Shown: positions 41,519 to 50,195, numbered from the stretch's first letter. The stretch: DNA of 64,000 nucleotides from Streptacidiphilus jiangxiensis (GCF_900109465.1 NZ_FOAZ01000028.1:1-64000); one strand, 5' to 3'. Made by a program: numbers and translations. Notes: generated from the sequence alone by a model not told the origin.

Positions 41519-43181
41519 CGTCATCATCGTCGGAGCCGGCCTGGCCGGGCTCACCGCCGCGCACGAACTCACCTCCCGGGGACGCAGGGTGGCCCTGGTC
41601 GACCAGGAGAACGCGGCCAACCTGGGCGGCCAGGCGTTCTGGTCCTTCGGCGGGCTGTTCCTGGTCGACTCCCCCGAGCAGCGCCGTCTCGGCGTCAAGG
41701 ACTCCTTCGAGCTGGCCTGGGGCGACTGGCAGGGCAGCGCGCAGTTCGACCGCCTCGACGACGAGGACGCCTGGGGGGCTCGCTGGGCCCGTGCCTACGT
41801 CGAGTTCGCGGCGGGCGAGAAGCGCAGCTGGCTGGGCGGCCACGGCATCACCTTCCTGCCCACCGTCGGCTGGGCCGAGCGCGGCGACCTGCGTGCCGAG
41901 GGCCACGGCAACTCCGTCCCGCGCTTCCACGTCGCCTGGGGCACCGGCACCGGCGTCGTCGAACCGTTCGTCCGCCACGCCCAGCAGGCGGCGGCGAGCG
42001 GGCTGCTGACCTTCCATCACCGTCGCCGCGTGGACGAGATCGTGACGACCGACGGCGTGGTGACGGGCGTGCGCGGGCGGGTTCTCGCTCCCGACAGCGC
42101 GGCACGCGGCGTCTCCTCCAGCCGCGAGGAGGTCGGCGACTTCGAGCTCACCGCCCAGGCGGTCGTCGTGACCTCCGGCGGCATCGGAGCCAACCACGAG
42201 CTGGTGCGCCGCTTCTGGCCCGAGACGATGGGCACCGCGCCGGCGAACATGGTGACGGGCGTGCCCGCCTACGTGGACGGCCGGATGCTGGGCATCACCG
42301 AACAGGCCGGTGCGCGGCTGGTCAACCGCGACCGGATGTGGCACTACACCGAGGGCGTGCAGAACTGGAGCCCGATCTGGCCCGGCCACGGCATCCGCAT
42401 CCTGCCCGGCCCGTCCTCCATGTGGTTCGACGCGCTCGGCCGCCGCCTGCCCTCGCCCTACCTGCCCGGCTACGACACCCTCGGCACGCTGCGCCACCTG
42501 CGCACCACGCCGGACCTGGCCGGGCACGACCACTCCTGGTTCATCCTCACCCAGCGGATGATCGAGAAGGAGTTCGCGCTCTCCGGCTCCGAGCAGAACC
42601 CGGACATCACCGCGAAGGACCGCCGCGCGTTCCTGCGCGAACGCCTGCTCGGCAAGGGCGCTCCCGCACCGGTCGAGGCGTTCAAGCAGCGCGGCGCGGA
42701 CTTCGTCGTCGCGGGCGAACTGGAGGAGCTGGTCCGGCGGATGAACGCGCTGACCGAGAAGCCGCTGCTGGACGCCGCGCTGATCCGCCGTCAGATCGAG
42801 TCCCGGGACCTGCAGGTGGCCAACCCGTTCAGCAAGGACGCGCAGGTGCAGGGCATCCGCAACTCCCGCCGCTACCTCGGCGACCGCCTCGGCCGCACCG
42901 CGACGCCGCACCGCGTGCTCGACCCGGCGGCCGGACCGCTGATCGGCGTCAAGCTGCACACGCTGACGCGCAAGACCCTCGGCGGTATTCAGACCGACCT
43001 CTCCTCCCGCGCGCTCGGCGCGGACGGCGCACCCGTCCCCGGCCTCTACGCGGCCGGCGAGGTGGCGGGCTTCGGCGGCGGCGGCGTCCACGGCTACAAC
43101 GCCCTCGAGGGCACCTTCCTCGGCGGCTGCCTCTTCTCCGGCCGCGCCGCCGGCCGCGCGGCGGCGGACGCGACGGGGTGA
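41508..43181 (+). CDS. FAD-binding dehydrogenase (3-ketosteroid dehydrogenase-like)
   Basis: 557 residues. The N-terminal FAD motif DVIIVGAGLAGLTAAHELTSRG (about 4-24) has a downstream acidic residue at the strand-2 end (LVDQEN). The C-terminal FAD-binding end GLYAAGEVAGFGGGGVHGYNALEGTFLGGCLFSGRAAG is characteristic of the flavoprotein family that includes ketosteroid and fumarate-reductase-like enzymes. It acts in the cytoplasm on an unknown substrate. It is translationally coupled to the TetR regulator upstream. Confidence 0.87.
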   Translation: MDADVIIVGAGLAGLTAAHELTSRGRRVALVDQENAANLGGQAFWSFGGLFLVDSPEQRRLGVKDSFELAWGDWQGSAQFDRLDDEDAWGARWARAYVEFAAGEKRSWLGGHGITFLPTVGWAERGDLRAEGHGNSVPRFHVAWGTGTGVVEPFVRHAQQAAASGLLTFHHRRRVDEIVTTDGVVTGVRGRVLAPDSAARGVSSSREEVGDFELTAQAVVVTSGGIGANHELVRRFWPETMGTAPANMVTGVPAYVDGRMLGITEQAGARLVNRDRMWHYTEGVQNWSPIWPGHGIRILPGPSSMWFDALGRRLPSPYLPGYDTLGTLRHLRTTPDLAGHDHSWFILTQRMIEKEFALSGSEQNPDITAKDRRAFLRERLLGKGAPAPVEAFKQRGADFVVAGELEELVRRMNALTEKPLLDAALIRRQIESRDLQVANPFSKDAQVQGIRNSRRYLGDRLGRTATPHRVLDPAAGPLIGVKLHTLTRKTLGGIQTDLSSRALGADGAPVPGLYAAGEVAGFGGGGVHGYNALEGTFLGGCLFSGRAAGRAAADATG

Positions 43182-43226
43182 AATCACGTTGCCCCGGGCG
43201 GAGCCGGGTGGGTAGCGTCGCCGTCC

Positions 43227-43733
43227 ATGATCCCCACCCTGCGCACCGAACGCCTGCTGCTCGACCCGTACGTCCCTGAGGACGAGGAGGGCTTCGTCGC
43301 CCTGTTCCAGGATGCGAACGTGTCGCAGTGGATGGACGGCGGCCCTGCCTCGGAGGAGGAGGACCGGGCACTCTTCGGGCGGATCTTCACCAAGGTCTAT
43401 GCCCAGAGCCTGTTCGAGGTCTGGGCCGTGCGCAGGGACGGCGTACTGGTCGGGCACGCCGAGATCAAGCCGTCCGACGTGGTCGGGGGTCACGAGATCG
43501 TCTACGCGCTGGCCCCGGCCGCGTGGGGGTCGGGCCTGGGCACGGAGTTGGCCCGCGCTCTCGTCGACCACGGCTTCGGCACCCTCGGGCTCACCGAGGT
43601 CCACGCCACCGTGGCCGCGCCGAACAGCGCCTCACTCAAGCTGCTGGCCAGGATCGGGTTCGAGCACGTCCGGGACGTCACGGAGGACGACGGCAGCACC
43701 ACCCGCGTGCTGACCCGTCACGCGACGACCTGA
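43227..43733 (+). CDS. GNAT acetyltransferase, RimJ/RimL type
   Basis: 168 residues. Begins IPTLRTERLLLDPYVPEDEEGF, typical of the RimJ/RimL (Acetyltransf_3) group. Acetyl-CoA loop YALAPAAWGSGLGTELARALVDHGF (about 92-116) and the conserved VAAPNSASLKLLARIGFEHV follow. TAGCGT at 43214-43219 is a plausible -10 for a near-leaderless transcript. Substrate is unknown. The stop codon lies in a 16-bp palindrome that precedes the next gene. Confidence 0.87.
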   Translation: MIPTLRTERLLLDPYVPEDEEGFVALFQDANVSQWMDGGPASEEEDRALFGRIFTKVYAQSLFEVWAVRRDGVLVGHAEIKPSDVVGGHEIVYALAPAAWGSGLGTELARALVDHGFGTLGLTEVHATVAAPNSASLKLLARIGFEHVRDVTEDDGSTTRVLTRHATT

Positions 43734-43746
43734 GTACGCGTACTCA
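43731..43746. promoter_or_regulatory. 16-bp palindrome upstream of the DUF6234-like gene
   Basis: TGAGTACGCGTACTCA is a perfect palindrome overlapping the stop codon of the acetyltransferase gene and lying 34 bp before the GTG at 43781. Size and position fit a dimeric-repressor operator or an alternative promoter element. Confidence 0.55.
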
Positions 43747-43780
43747 TGCTCAGTCGGTCTCACCCGGGCAGGGTGAGGCC

Positions 43781-44215
43781 GTGACCGACCTGCCCACTGA
43801 TCCTGTCCCCGACCGTCGCTGGCCTCGGCGCGGTCTGGCCCCCGTGGCCCCGGACATCGCCCTCGGCTTCGCGCTGCTCGTGCTCGACGCGATGGCCTAC
43901 CTGTGGCAGGAAGTCAGATACGACGTGGTCGGGTGGGCCGGCGGCGTGCCGAGGGCCACACTCGACGCGGACCAGCTCACCGGCATCGCTTTCATGGAGC
44001 ACCTGGTGATCGCCGTCCTCGTCGTCGCCGGGCTCGCGCTGCTGCTTCGTGCTCCGTGGACGCTCGCCTCCCAGGGGCTGGCCGCGGTGGCGCTGCTGCT
44101 CCTCCTGTCGGTGGCGCAGAAGGACTACGCCGACAGCCACCCCGCCCCCACGCCCACACCGAGCATCGTGGTCGCGCCCTGCTACAGCGGAAGCCACGGA
44201 CCGACCTGCCGTTGA
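43781..44215 (+). CDS. Small membrane protein, DUF6234-like
   Basis: 144 residues from GTG 43781. The cytoplasmic N-terminus is followed by three hydrophobic segments (about 24-44, 66-87, 92-108) and a short Pro/Thr-rich external tail ending PCYSGSHGPTCR with two cysteines. I associate this layout with DUF6234 proteins but cannot verify it. Function unknown. It is preceded by a perfect 16-bp palindrome and is convergent with the STAND regulator (4 bp between stops). Confidence 0.65.
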   Translation: MTDLPTDPVPDRRWPRRGLAPVAPDIALGFALLVLDAMAYLWQEVRYDVVGWAGGVPRATLDADQLTGIAFMEHLVIAVLVVAGLALLLRAPWTLASQGLAAVALLLLLSVAQKDYADSHPAPTPTPSIVVAPCYSGSHGPTCR

Positions 44216-44219
44216 GCGG

Positions 44220-46718
44220 CTACCCCAGCCGGTCCAGGCGTTCCAGCCGGGCGCGGACGCCCTCCGCGTCGCGGTGTTGGAGGTGGTCGAGGATGGCGAG
44301 GCTCTGCGTCCAGGAGTGCCTGGCCGCCTCGGGGTCGCCCAGGGCCAGGTGGGTGTCACCGATGTGGGTGTGGATCTCCGCCTGGAGGAAGTAGTCACCG
44401 ACCGTCCGCCGCAGCCGCAGCGACTCCTCGTAGGCGGGCAACGCCTCCTGGTACTCACCGAGTTGGTGGTGGATGTAGCCGATGCTGTCGAGGATGGACG
44501 ACTGCCCGGGGAGATTGCCGCAGGCCCGGGAGAGCTCCAGGGCGCGCCGGCAGTACGGCAGGGCCTCGCGCGGCTCGCCGAGGACCGTCAGGTACCAGCC
44601 GACGGTGTTGAGCGCCAGCGCCTGCCCGTCGGCGTCCTCGATCCGCTCGAACAGCGCCAGCGCCTCCCGCCCCTCGGCGACCGCTTCGACGTAGGCGTGC
44701 TCCTCGCCGTAGGTGATGGCGATGTCGAGCTGCGTCCTGCCCTGCCGAGGCAGGTCGCCGAGCGAGGCGAACAGGTCGAGGGCGCGGCGCAGTTCGGCGT
44801 GGGCCTCGGGCTGGCGGCCCTGGGAGCGGTGCACCTGGCCGAGCCAGCGGTGCGCGTGGGCGCGTCCGGCGGGATCGTCGGCGCGCTCGGCGGCGGCCAG
44901 GGCGGTCTCACTGACCTGCTGCCACTGCTGCCACAGGCCGGACTTGAGCAGGTAGGAGACCTGGGTGCCGGCCAGGCGCCAGGTGTGGTCGTCAAAGCCG
45001 TCCTGGTGGGCCCGGGTGACGACGCGTTCGAGGACGGGCTGCTCCTCCCGGTACCAGTCCAGGGCCTGCTGCCGTTCCTCCAGCGCCTCGGGCACCACTC
45101 CGACGGCGGGCTGCGCCAGGGCCGGCGCGGACCAGGAGGCGTCGGCGGCGTAGGCGAGTGAGCCGGCGCGGCGGGCGGTGTGCAGGTAGTGGTCGAGGAT
45201 CCGCAGCGTCCCCTCGGCCCGCTCTGGCGCGGGGTCGAGCGCCGCCGCCTGCTCGGCCGCGTAGGCGCGCAGCAGGTCGTGGAAGGTGTACCGGTCGCGG
45301 TCGGCGGTGGCGATGAGGTGCGCGTGGTGGAGCTCGTCCAGCAGGCGCCGGGTCTCGGCGAGCGGCAGACCGGCCAGGCTCGCGGCGGCGGCCGTCCCGA
45401 TGTGCGGGCCCGGGTGCAGGCCGAGCAGCCGGAACAGGCGGGCGGCCCGCGCGTCCAGGGCCTGGTAGGACCAGGAGAGCACCGCGCGGACGTCCGCGTG
45501 GGCGTCGCCGGTCGACAGCGCGTCCAGGCGCTCGCGGGTGTCGCGCAGTTCGTGCGCCCAGACCCGCAGTGGCGTGCCGGGGTGTCCGGCGGCGCGGGCG
45601 GCGGCGATGTTCAGGGCGAGCGGCAGGCGGGCGCAGAGCTCGATCAGCTCGTCGGCCGCGTCCGGCTCGCCCAGGACGGTCTCGCTGCCCAGGCGGCGGG
45701 CGAGGAGTTCGCGTGCCTCCTCCTGGGAGAGCACGTCGAGAGCGAGCGGGACGGCGCCGTCGAGGGCGACCAGGCCCGGCATCCGGTTGCGGCTGGTGAC
45801 CAGCACCAGGCAGCTGTCGGAGCCGGGCAGCAGCGGGCGGACCTGCGCCGCCTCGCGGGCGTTGTCGAGGACGACGAGCGTCCGGGTGCCCGCCAGACGG
45901 CTGCGGAAGAGCGCGAGGCGCCCCTCCGGATCGGCGGGTATGCGCCCGGGTGGGACGCCGAGCGCCTCCAGGAAGCCGCGGGCGACCGTGGCGGCCTCCA
46001 GCGGCGGGCCGGCCGGGTCGAAGCCGCGCAGGTTGGCGAAGAGCTGCCCGTCGGGGAAGCGGTGCGCCACCCGGTGGGCGAAGTGCACGGCCAGCGACGT
46101 CTTGCCGACCCCGGCGGTGCCCGCGATGGCCGAGATCACGACCGCGCCGCAGTCGGGGATCCGGTCCCCGAGCAGCGCGTCGAGCTCCTTGAGCTCGCGC
46201 AGGCGGCCGGTGAAGTGCCGGACGGCGGCGGGGAGTTGCCGCGGCACCACGGCGTCGGCAGCCACCGCGGCGCCCCCCTCGGCGGCACCGCCCTCGGGCG
46301 GGACGGACCGCGACGCGTCGACGGCGGCTGGGGCCGGCTCCTGGACGGAGGCGGGCGACAGCGCCTCAGCGGACGCGGACGTCGGCACATCAGCGGGCGC
46401 AGGCACGGCTGTCGGCCGCGAGCGCCGCTCGTCGCGGGCCTGGGCGATCAGCTCCCAGCGGGCGCGCCACCGCGCCACCTCCGCGGCACTCGCGCCGCAG
46501 GCGCGGACGAAGGCGAGGCAGACCTCCAGCCGCGGGAGTTCGGGGCGCCGTGGGTTCAGCGCGTCGGACAGGGTGCTGCGCGCGACGCCGCTGCGCCGCT
46601 GCAGCTCCTGCAGCGAGGGGCTGCCCACTCGCACCTTCAGCGCGCGCAGGTCGTGGATGTACCCGGCGACATCGTCGACCGGATCACTCGCCCCCGCCCC
46701 TGGCGATGCCTCCGTCAT
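44220..46718 (-). CDS. STAND regulator: XRE HTH + NB-ARC ATPase + TPR
   Basis: 832 residues. An N-terminal XRE-type HTH (about 20-85; LQELQRRSGVARSTLSDALNPRRPELPRLEVCLAFVRACG), an Ala/Pro-rich linker, then an NB-ARC ATPase with P-loop GTAGVGKTS (Lys206) and Walker B-like TLVVLDNA, a winged-helix/ARM region, and C-terminal TPRs (about 600-830; repeated HRWLGQVHRSQGR, LNTVGWYLTVLGEPREALPY, LDSIGYIHHQLGEYQEALPA). This is the AfsR-like architecture but with an XRE rather than SARP head. Probably an ATP-gated transcription factor; the inducer is unknown. Confidence 0.88.
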   Translation of the reverse strand: MTEASPGAGASDPVDDVAGYIHDLRALKVRVGSPSLQELQRRSGVARSTLSDALNPRRPELPRLEVCLAFVRACGASAAEVARWRARWELIAQARDERRSRPTAVPAPADVPTSASAEALSPASVQEPAPAAVDASRSVPPEGGAAEGGAAVAADAVVPRQLPAAVRHFTGRLRELKELDALLGDRIPDCGAVVISAIAGTAGVGKTSLAVHFAHRVAHRFPDGQLFANLRGFDPAGPPLEAATVARGFLEALGVPPGRIPADPEGRLALFRSRLAGTRTLVVLDNAREAAQVRPLLPGSDSCLVLVTSRNRMPGLVALDGAVPLALDVLSQEEARELLARRLGSETVLGEPDAADELIELCARLPLALNIAAARAAGHPGTPLRVWAHELRDTRERLDALSTGDAHADVRAVLSWSYQALDARAARLFRLLGLHPGPHIGTAAAASLAGLPLAETRRLLDELHHAHLIATADRDRYTFHDLLRAYAAEQAAALDPAPERAEGTLRILDHYLHTARRAGSLAYAADASWSAPALAQPAVGVVPEALEERQQALDWYREEQPVLERVVTRAHQDGFDDHTWRLAGTQVSYLLKSGLWQQWQQVSETALAAAERADDPAGRAHAHRWLGQVHRSQGRQPEAHAELRRALDLFASLGDLPRQGRTQLDIAITYGEEHAYVEAVAEGREALALFERIEDADGQALALNTVGWYLTVLGEPREALPYCRRALELSRACGNLPGQSSILDSIGYIHHQLGEYQEALPAYEESLRLRRTVGDYFLQAEIHTHIGDTHLALGDPEAARHSWTQSLAILDHLQHRDAEGVRARLERLDRLG

Positions 46719-46885
46719 GGCGCTCCCCCTGCCCGAACCGTTTCGTGCCCCGCCCCCGCCCTGGTCATTGTCGCCGACACGTCACGCTTTGCCGACCGCC
46801 ACCCGGCGGGGGTCACAAAAGATCTTGGCGCCCACACGGAGGGCATGACGGGGCCGGGACGGGCCGGGGCCGGGTCGGGGCGGCG

Positions 46886-47431
46886 TCAGTGGCCGGGCCA
46901 CTCCGAGGCCAGCAGCGACCAGATCTCCATGTCGTGCCGGACTCCCCGGTAGGGGTAGTGCTCCCGCAGGGTGCCGTCGAGCGTCATGCCGACCCGCTGT
47001 GCGACCGCGCGGCTGCGCTCGTTGACGGTGCTGTTCCACCACTCGACGCGCTGCATGCCGCGCTCCTCGAACGCGTACGCGAGCAGCCGCCGCACCGCGG
47101 CGGTGACCAGGCCGCGCCCCTGACCGGCCGGTTCGGACCAGACGCCGATCTCACAGGTGCCCGTGGCCGCGTCGAAGTGGACGAACATGCAGCCGCCCAC
47201 CAGGACGCCGCCCCACCAGATGCCGTAGATCCGGCCGGTGTCGCGGGCCTGACGGTCGGCGTAGCCCTGGAGGGTCGCACGGGCCGACTCCAGGTCGGTG
47301 CTGCGGGTGGCGAAGGGGATGAACGCGTCGATCCCGGCCCGGCCCCGGTCGATGTTCGCGAGGAACTCCTCCGCCTGCCACGGTTCCAGCGGGCGCAGTT
47401 CGGCGTCGGGGGCGAGCGGGACGGCGTACAT
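46886..47431 (-). CDS. GNAT acetyltransferase, RimL-like
   Basis: 181 residues from ATG 47431 (AGGA box). Resembles ribosomal-protein serine acetyltransferases: AELRPLEPWQAEEFLANIDRGR, IGVWSEPAGQGRGLVTAAVRRLLAYAFEERGMQRVEWW (acetyl-CoA loop QGRG-LV) and NERSRAVAQRVGMTLDGTLRE. It is divergent from a TetR gene, 86 bp apart, with a shared operator between, so it is a likely regulon member. Confidence 0.87.
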   Translation of the reverse strand: MYAVPLAPDAELRPLEPWQAEEFLANIDRGRAGIDAFIPFATRSTDLESARATLQGYADRQARDTGRIYGIWWGGVLVGGCMFVHFDAATGTCEIGVWSEPAGQGRGLVTAAVRRLLAYAFEERGMQRVEWWNSTVNERSRAVAQRVGMTLDGTLREHYPYRGVRHDMEIWSLLASEWPGH

Positions 47432-47481
47432 GGGCGGTCCTGATCCTGGGAGTCGATGGGACGGTGGGACGATGGCCTGAT

Positions 47482-47509
47482 CGTACATAACAAGCGTTCG
47501 GTATGTACG
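47482..47509. promoter_or_regulatory. TetR operator between divergent genes
   Basis: CGTACATA (47482-47489) and TATGTACG (47502-47509) are perfect inverted arms, with AACAAGCGTTCGGT, a TetR-like core, between them. The right arm contains a -10-like TATGTA for the tetR gene, which appears leaderless. Confidence 0.65.
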
Positions 47510-47517
47510 CTGGCGCC

Positions 47518-48216
47518 ATGACTCCCGCCCGTGGCGACCACGAAGCCCGCCGCGCCGAGGTCTCCGCGGCCGTCTGGCGCGTCCTGACCGCACGCGGCTT
47601 CGCCGGACTCACGCTGCGCGCGGTCGCCGGGGAGCTGGGCGCGACGACGGGTCTGCTCACCCACTACTTCCCCAGCAAGCGGGCACTGCTGCGCTACGCG
47701 CTCGACCTCCTCGACGAGGCACACGCGGCCCGGGACCGCCCGCACGCCGAGGCGGCCGGCCCCGACGCCGAGGGCCTCACCGCGCTGCGCGCGGCGCTGC
47801 TGGACGTGCTGCCGCTGACCCCCGAGAGCACGGCGGGCAGCCGGATCTGGGTCAGCTCCTGGGACGCCGCCCTCACCGACCCCGAACTCGCGGGCGACCA
47901 CGCCGCCCGCTACCAACGCTCCCGCGAGCGCATCGCCGCGTTCGCCCGCGACGCCCAGCAGCGGGGCGAACTCCGCACGGACCGCGGCGCCGAGGACCTG
48001 GCGGCGGCGGCCCAGGGCTTCGTCCTCGGGTTGGTGGTGCAAGCGCTGTTCGCCCCGGAGCAGTTCCCGCCGCAACGTCAGCGCGCGCTCCTGGACGACT
48101 ACCTCACCGATCTGGCCGCCCCGGTCGAGAACGCGGCAGTCGCGGCCCCGGGCCTCGACGTGGCCCAGGGCCTCACCCGGTCGACGGCGCCTCTCCGCAG
48201 GCGCACCACCTCATGA
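47518..48216 (+). CDS. TetR-family regulator (BetI/AcrR-like)
   Basis: 232 residues from ATG 47518. HTH at about 14-60 (VSAAVWRVLTARGFAGLTLRAVAGELGATTGLLTHYFPSKRALLRYAL), then a TetR_C_6-like ligand domain (SRIWVSSWDAALTDPELAG...LVVQALFAPEQFPPQRQ). An upstream ATG at 47503 lies inside the operator arm and is unlikely. Divergent from the RimL-like acetyltransferase. Confidence 0.88.
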   Translation: MTPARGDHEARRAEVSAAVWRVLTARGFAGLTLRAVAGELGATTGLLTHYFPSKRALLRYALDLLDEAHAARDRPHAEAAGPDAEGLTALRAALLDVLPLTPESTAGSRIWVSSWDAALTDPELAGDHAARYQRSRERIAAFARDAQQRGELRTDRGAEDLAAAAQGFVLGLVVQALFAPEQFPPQRQRALLDDYLTDLAAPVENAAVAAPGLDVAQGLTRSTAPLRRRTTS

Positions 48217-48237
48217 TCGCCTAGCGTGCTGTCCACG

Positions 48238-49017
48238 ATGAGTCGGGACAGCACGCGTCAGGACTGGCGGAACAACCGGCGGAGGCTGCGTCAGCGCAGG
48301 GTCTGGAGCCTGCCGCTGGCGCTGCTGGCATGGGCGCTGTTCCTCTCCGCACCGGCCAGGTGCTGCTGGCCTGGAACGAACCGCGCCTGCGACGTCTCGC
48401 CGCCCGCTGGGACGTCGGCCTGGAGCTCTGCGCACACCCCGGCGACTTCCTCGCGCTGCGCAGCACGCTCTTCCTCGTCCACGGCGCCGCGCCAGGCCTC
48501 GACCGGGCGCGGGCGACCAGGGAACTGAGACGCTGCCTGCTCTTCGCCGAGTGCTACAGCCCCGAGGCCGACCCGACGGGCGCACTGCGCACACTGACCG
48601 ACGTGGCGCTCAAGGCGCTCTCCCCCGCGATCAACGACCCGGCTCGGGCGGTGCAGGCGCTGGACCACGGAAGACCTGCTGGTGCTGCTGATCCCGCTGG
48701 CCCCGGTCCGCGGCGGACTCGCCGGGGACGACCGGCTCTGCTTCCCGACGCGCTGCTGGGCCGACTACGTCAGCGCCGGCACCGACGAGATCCGCCACTA
48801 CGCCGCCGACAGCATGCAGGTGCTGCGCCGACTGCGCGCCCTGTACGAGCGGCTGGCCTGGCTCTGCGACGCCGGGCAGCGCGACGCGCTGAGCGTCCGC
48901 CTGGAGGCGATGGACCGGCACGCCTCCGCGCACTGGACCCAGCCGCTGGACCGGGCCCTGGTTCGCCGGCCGGACGCCCAGGGCCTCGGCTCCGAGCTCG
49001 GCACCGATCTCAGCTGA
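48238..49017 (+). pseudogene. Decayed DUF2254 membrane-protein gene
   Basis: Remnants of one DUF2254 protein are spread over two frames. ATG 48238 opens with SRDSTRQDWRNNRRRLRQRR and one membrane segment; near 48355 the sequence jumps frame to GQVLLAWNEPRLRRLAARWD, which normally lies about 200 residues later, followed by the diagnostic LRTLTDVALKALSPAINDPARAVQALDH. Near 48670 it shifts back to the first frame (EDLLVLLIPLAP...YVSAGTDEIRHYAADSMQVL). Most of the multi-pass domain is deleted and there is at least one further frame change. It overlaps the convergent XRE gene by 8 bp. Confidence 0.85.
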
Positions 49018-49879
49018 GCCGTGCCTCCGCGCCGTTCAGGTCCTGCAGCCCGACGACCCGCAGCAGGTCCAGCCGCTCGGCGGTGTCGCTGCCGGGCTCG
49101 GCGGTGTAGACGAGCAGCCGCTGCTCGCCGCCGTCGTTGACCAGCACCTCGCAGTGCAGCTCCAGCAGGCCGACGACGGGGTGCACGATCCGCTTCACGT
49201 CACTGCGCCGCTGCGCGACGTCGTGATCGGCCCAGTACTCGGCGAACTCCGGCGACCGCTCCAACAGCTCCGCGACCAGGCGCTCGGCGCGCCGGTCCTC
49301 GGGGCGCGCCGCCGCGACGGAACGCAGGTGGGCGACGTGCGAGCGACCGATCCGCTCGCGATCCTCGGCGAGGATCCGCTCCCGGCTCTCCGGCTCGGTG
49401 AACCATCGGCGTACGAGGTTGCGGTCCCCGGCCGGACGCGTGCCGGTGTCGCCCCACAGCGCTCGGGCCATCGGGTTCTGCACCAGCACGTCGCCGAGTT
49501 CCGAGATCACCGAGGCGGGGGTGTCCCAGAGCCGGTCCAGGATCAACAGCAGCCCTGGGCGGACGTGGTCGGCCACCGCACGGTGGGCGGGCGGCTGCTG
49601 GCCCGACAGGTGGAACAGGTGGTCCCGCTCGTCGTCGCCCAGGCGCAGCGCGCGGGCGAGCGCGGCCAGCAACTGCGGAGAGGGACGCGGACCGCGCTGC
49701 TGCTCCAGGCGCGTGTAGTAGTCCACGGACATGCCGGCGAGGGTGGCGACCTCCTCCCGGCGCAGACCCGGCGTGCGACGCCGAGCCCCGTCAGGCAGGC
49801 CCACGTCGGAGGTGCGCAGACGCTCCCGGCTGCGGCGGAGGAAGTCGGCGAGCGCGGTGCGGTCCACTGGGCGGTCCAT
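49010..49879 (-). CDS. MmyB-type XRE regulator
   Basis: 289 residues. XRE HTH at about 10-85 (LADFLRRSRERLRTSDVGLP, RTPGLRREEVATLAGMSVDYYTRLEQQRG) and an MmyB-like ligand domain (about 110-280; DHVRPGLLLILDRLWDTPASVISELGDVLVQNPMARALWGD, DRNLVRRWFTEPESRE). These proteins usually repress a nearby oxidoreductase gene and themselves. A perfect 16-bp-arm inverted repeat lies 24 bp upstream of the start. Its C-terminal end overlaps the decayed DUF2254 gene, whose decay may follow loss of a target. Confidence 0.9.
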   Translation of the reverse strand: MDRPVDRTALADFLRRSRERLRTSDVGLPDGARRRTPGLRREEVATLAGMSVDYYTRLEQQRGPRPSPQLLAALARALRLGDDERDHLFHLSGQQPPAHRAVADHVRPGLLLILDRLWDTPASVISELGDVLVQNPMARALWGDTGTRPAGDRNLVRRWFTEPESRERILAEDRERIGRSHVAHLRSVAAARPEDRRAERLVAELLERSPEFAEYWADHDVAQRRSDVKRIVHPVVGLLELHCEVLVNDGGEQRLLVYTAEPGSDTAERLDLLRVVGLQDLNGAEARLS

Positions 49880-49902
49880 ACCCCCAGCTTGCCCGCCCGG
49901 GC

Positions 49903-49941
49903 GCGGCGTAGCCAGGGACCGTTGATCCCTGGCTACGCCGC
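49903..49941. promoter_or_regulatory. Inverted repeat upstream of the MmyB-type regulator
   Basis: GCGGCGTAGCCAGGGA (49903-49918) and TCCCTGGCTACGCCGC (49926-49941) are perfect arms separated by 7 nt. It lies between the regulator's start and the stop of the next minus-strand gene. It could be an autoregulatory operator or the upstream gene's terminator. Confidence 0.6.
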
Positions 49942-49991
49942 CCGGCGCACGGCCGCTACGCGGTCGTGGCGGACATGATCACGTCGGTGAC

Positions 49992-50195
49992 TCAGTTCGG
50001 GCCGTTCTGCAGGGTGTCGGCCGAGATCATGACGTCACCGGTCGGAACCGGGCTGTAGATCCAGCTCGCCGGCTTGGCCAGGCCGCCGACGAGGTCGCCC
50101 GGATCCCCGCTGAACCCGGTGGCCGGGATGGCCGCGGTCGCGGCGATCGTGGCGGCGACGAGGAGCTTGACCGCTCCGCCGGTCATGTCGGGCAT
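49992..50195 (-). CDS. Small exported protein, 67 aa
   Basis: ATG 50195 with AAGGGGG 8 nt upstream gives 67 residues. The N-terminus (MTGGAVKLLVAATIAATAAIPATGFSG) looks like a signal or membrane segment; the remainder (GLAKPASWIYSPVPTGDVMISADTLQNG) is short and polar. No family recognised. It lacks the Cys pair and beta-repeat of chaplins. Small exported peptides of this kind are common in Streptomyces without known role. Confidence 0.6.
   Translation of the reverse strand: MPDMTGGAVKLLVAATIAATAAIPATGFSGDPGDLVGGLAKPASWIYSPVPTGDVMISADTLQNGPN

Noticed and set aside
49992-50195. Chaplin identity for the 67-residue exported protein
   Set aside because: It lacks the paired cysteines and the amyloidogenic GNxxSPG-type core of chaplins.
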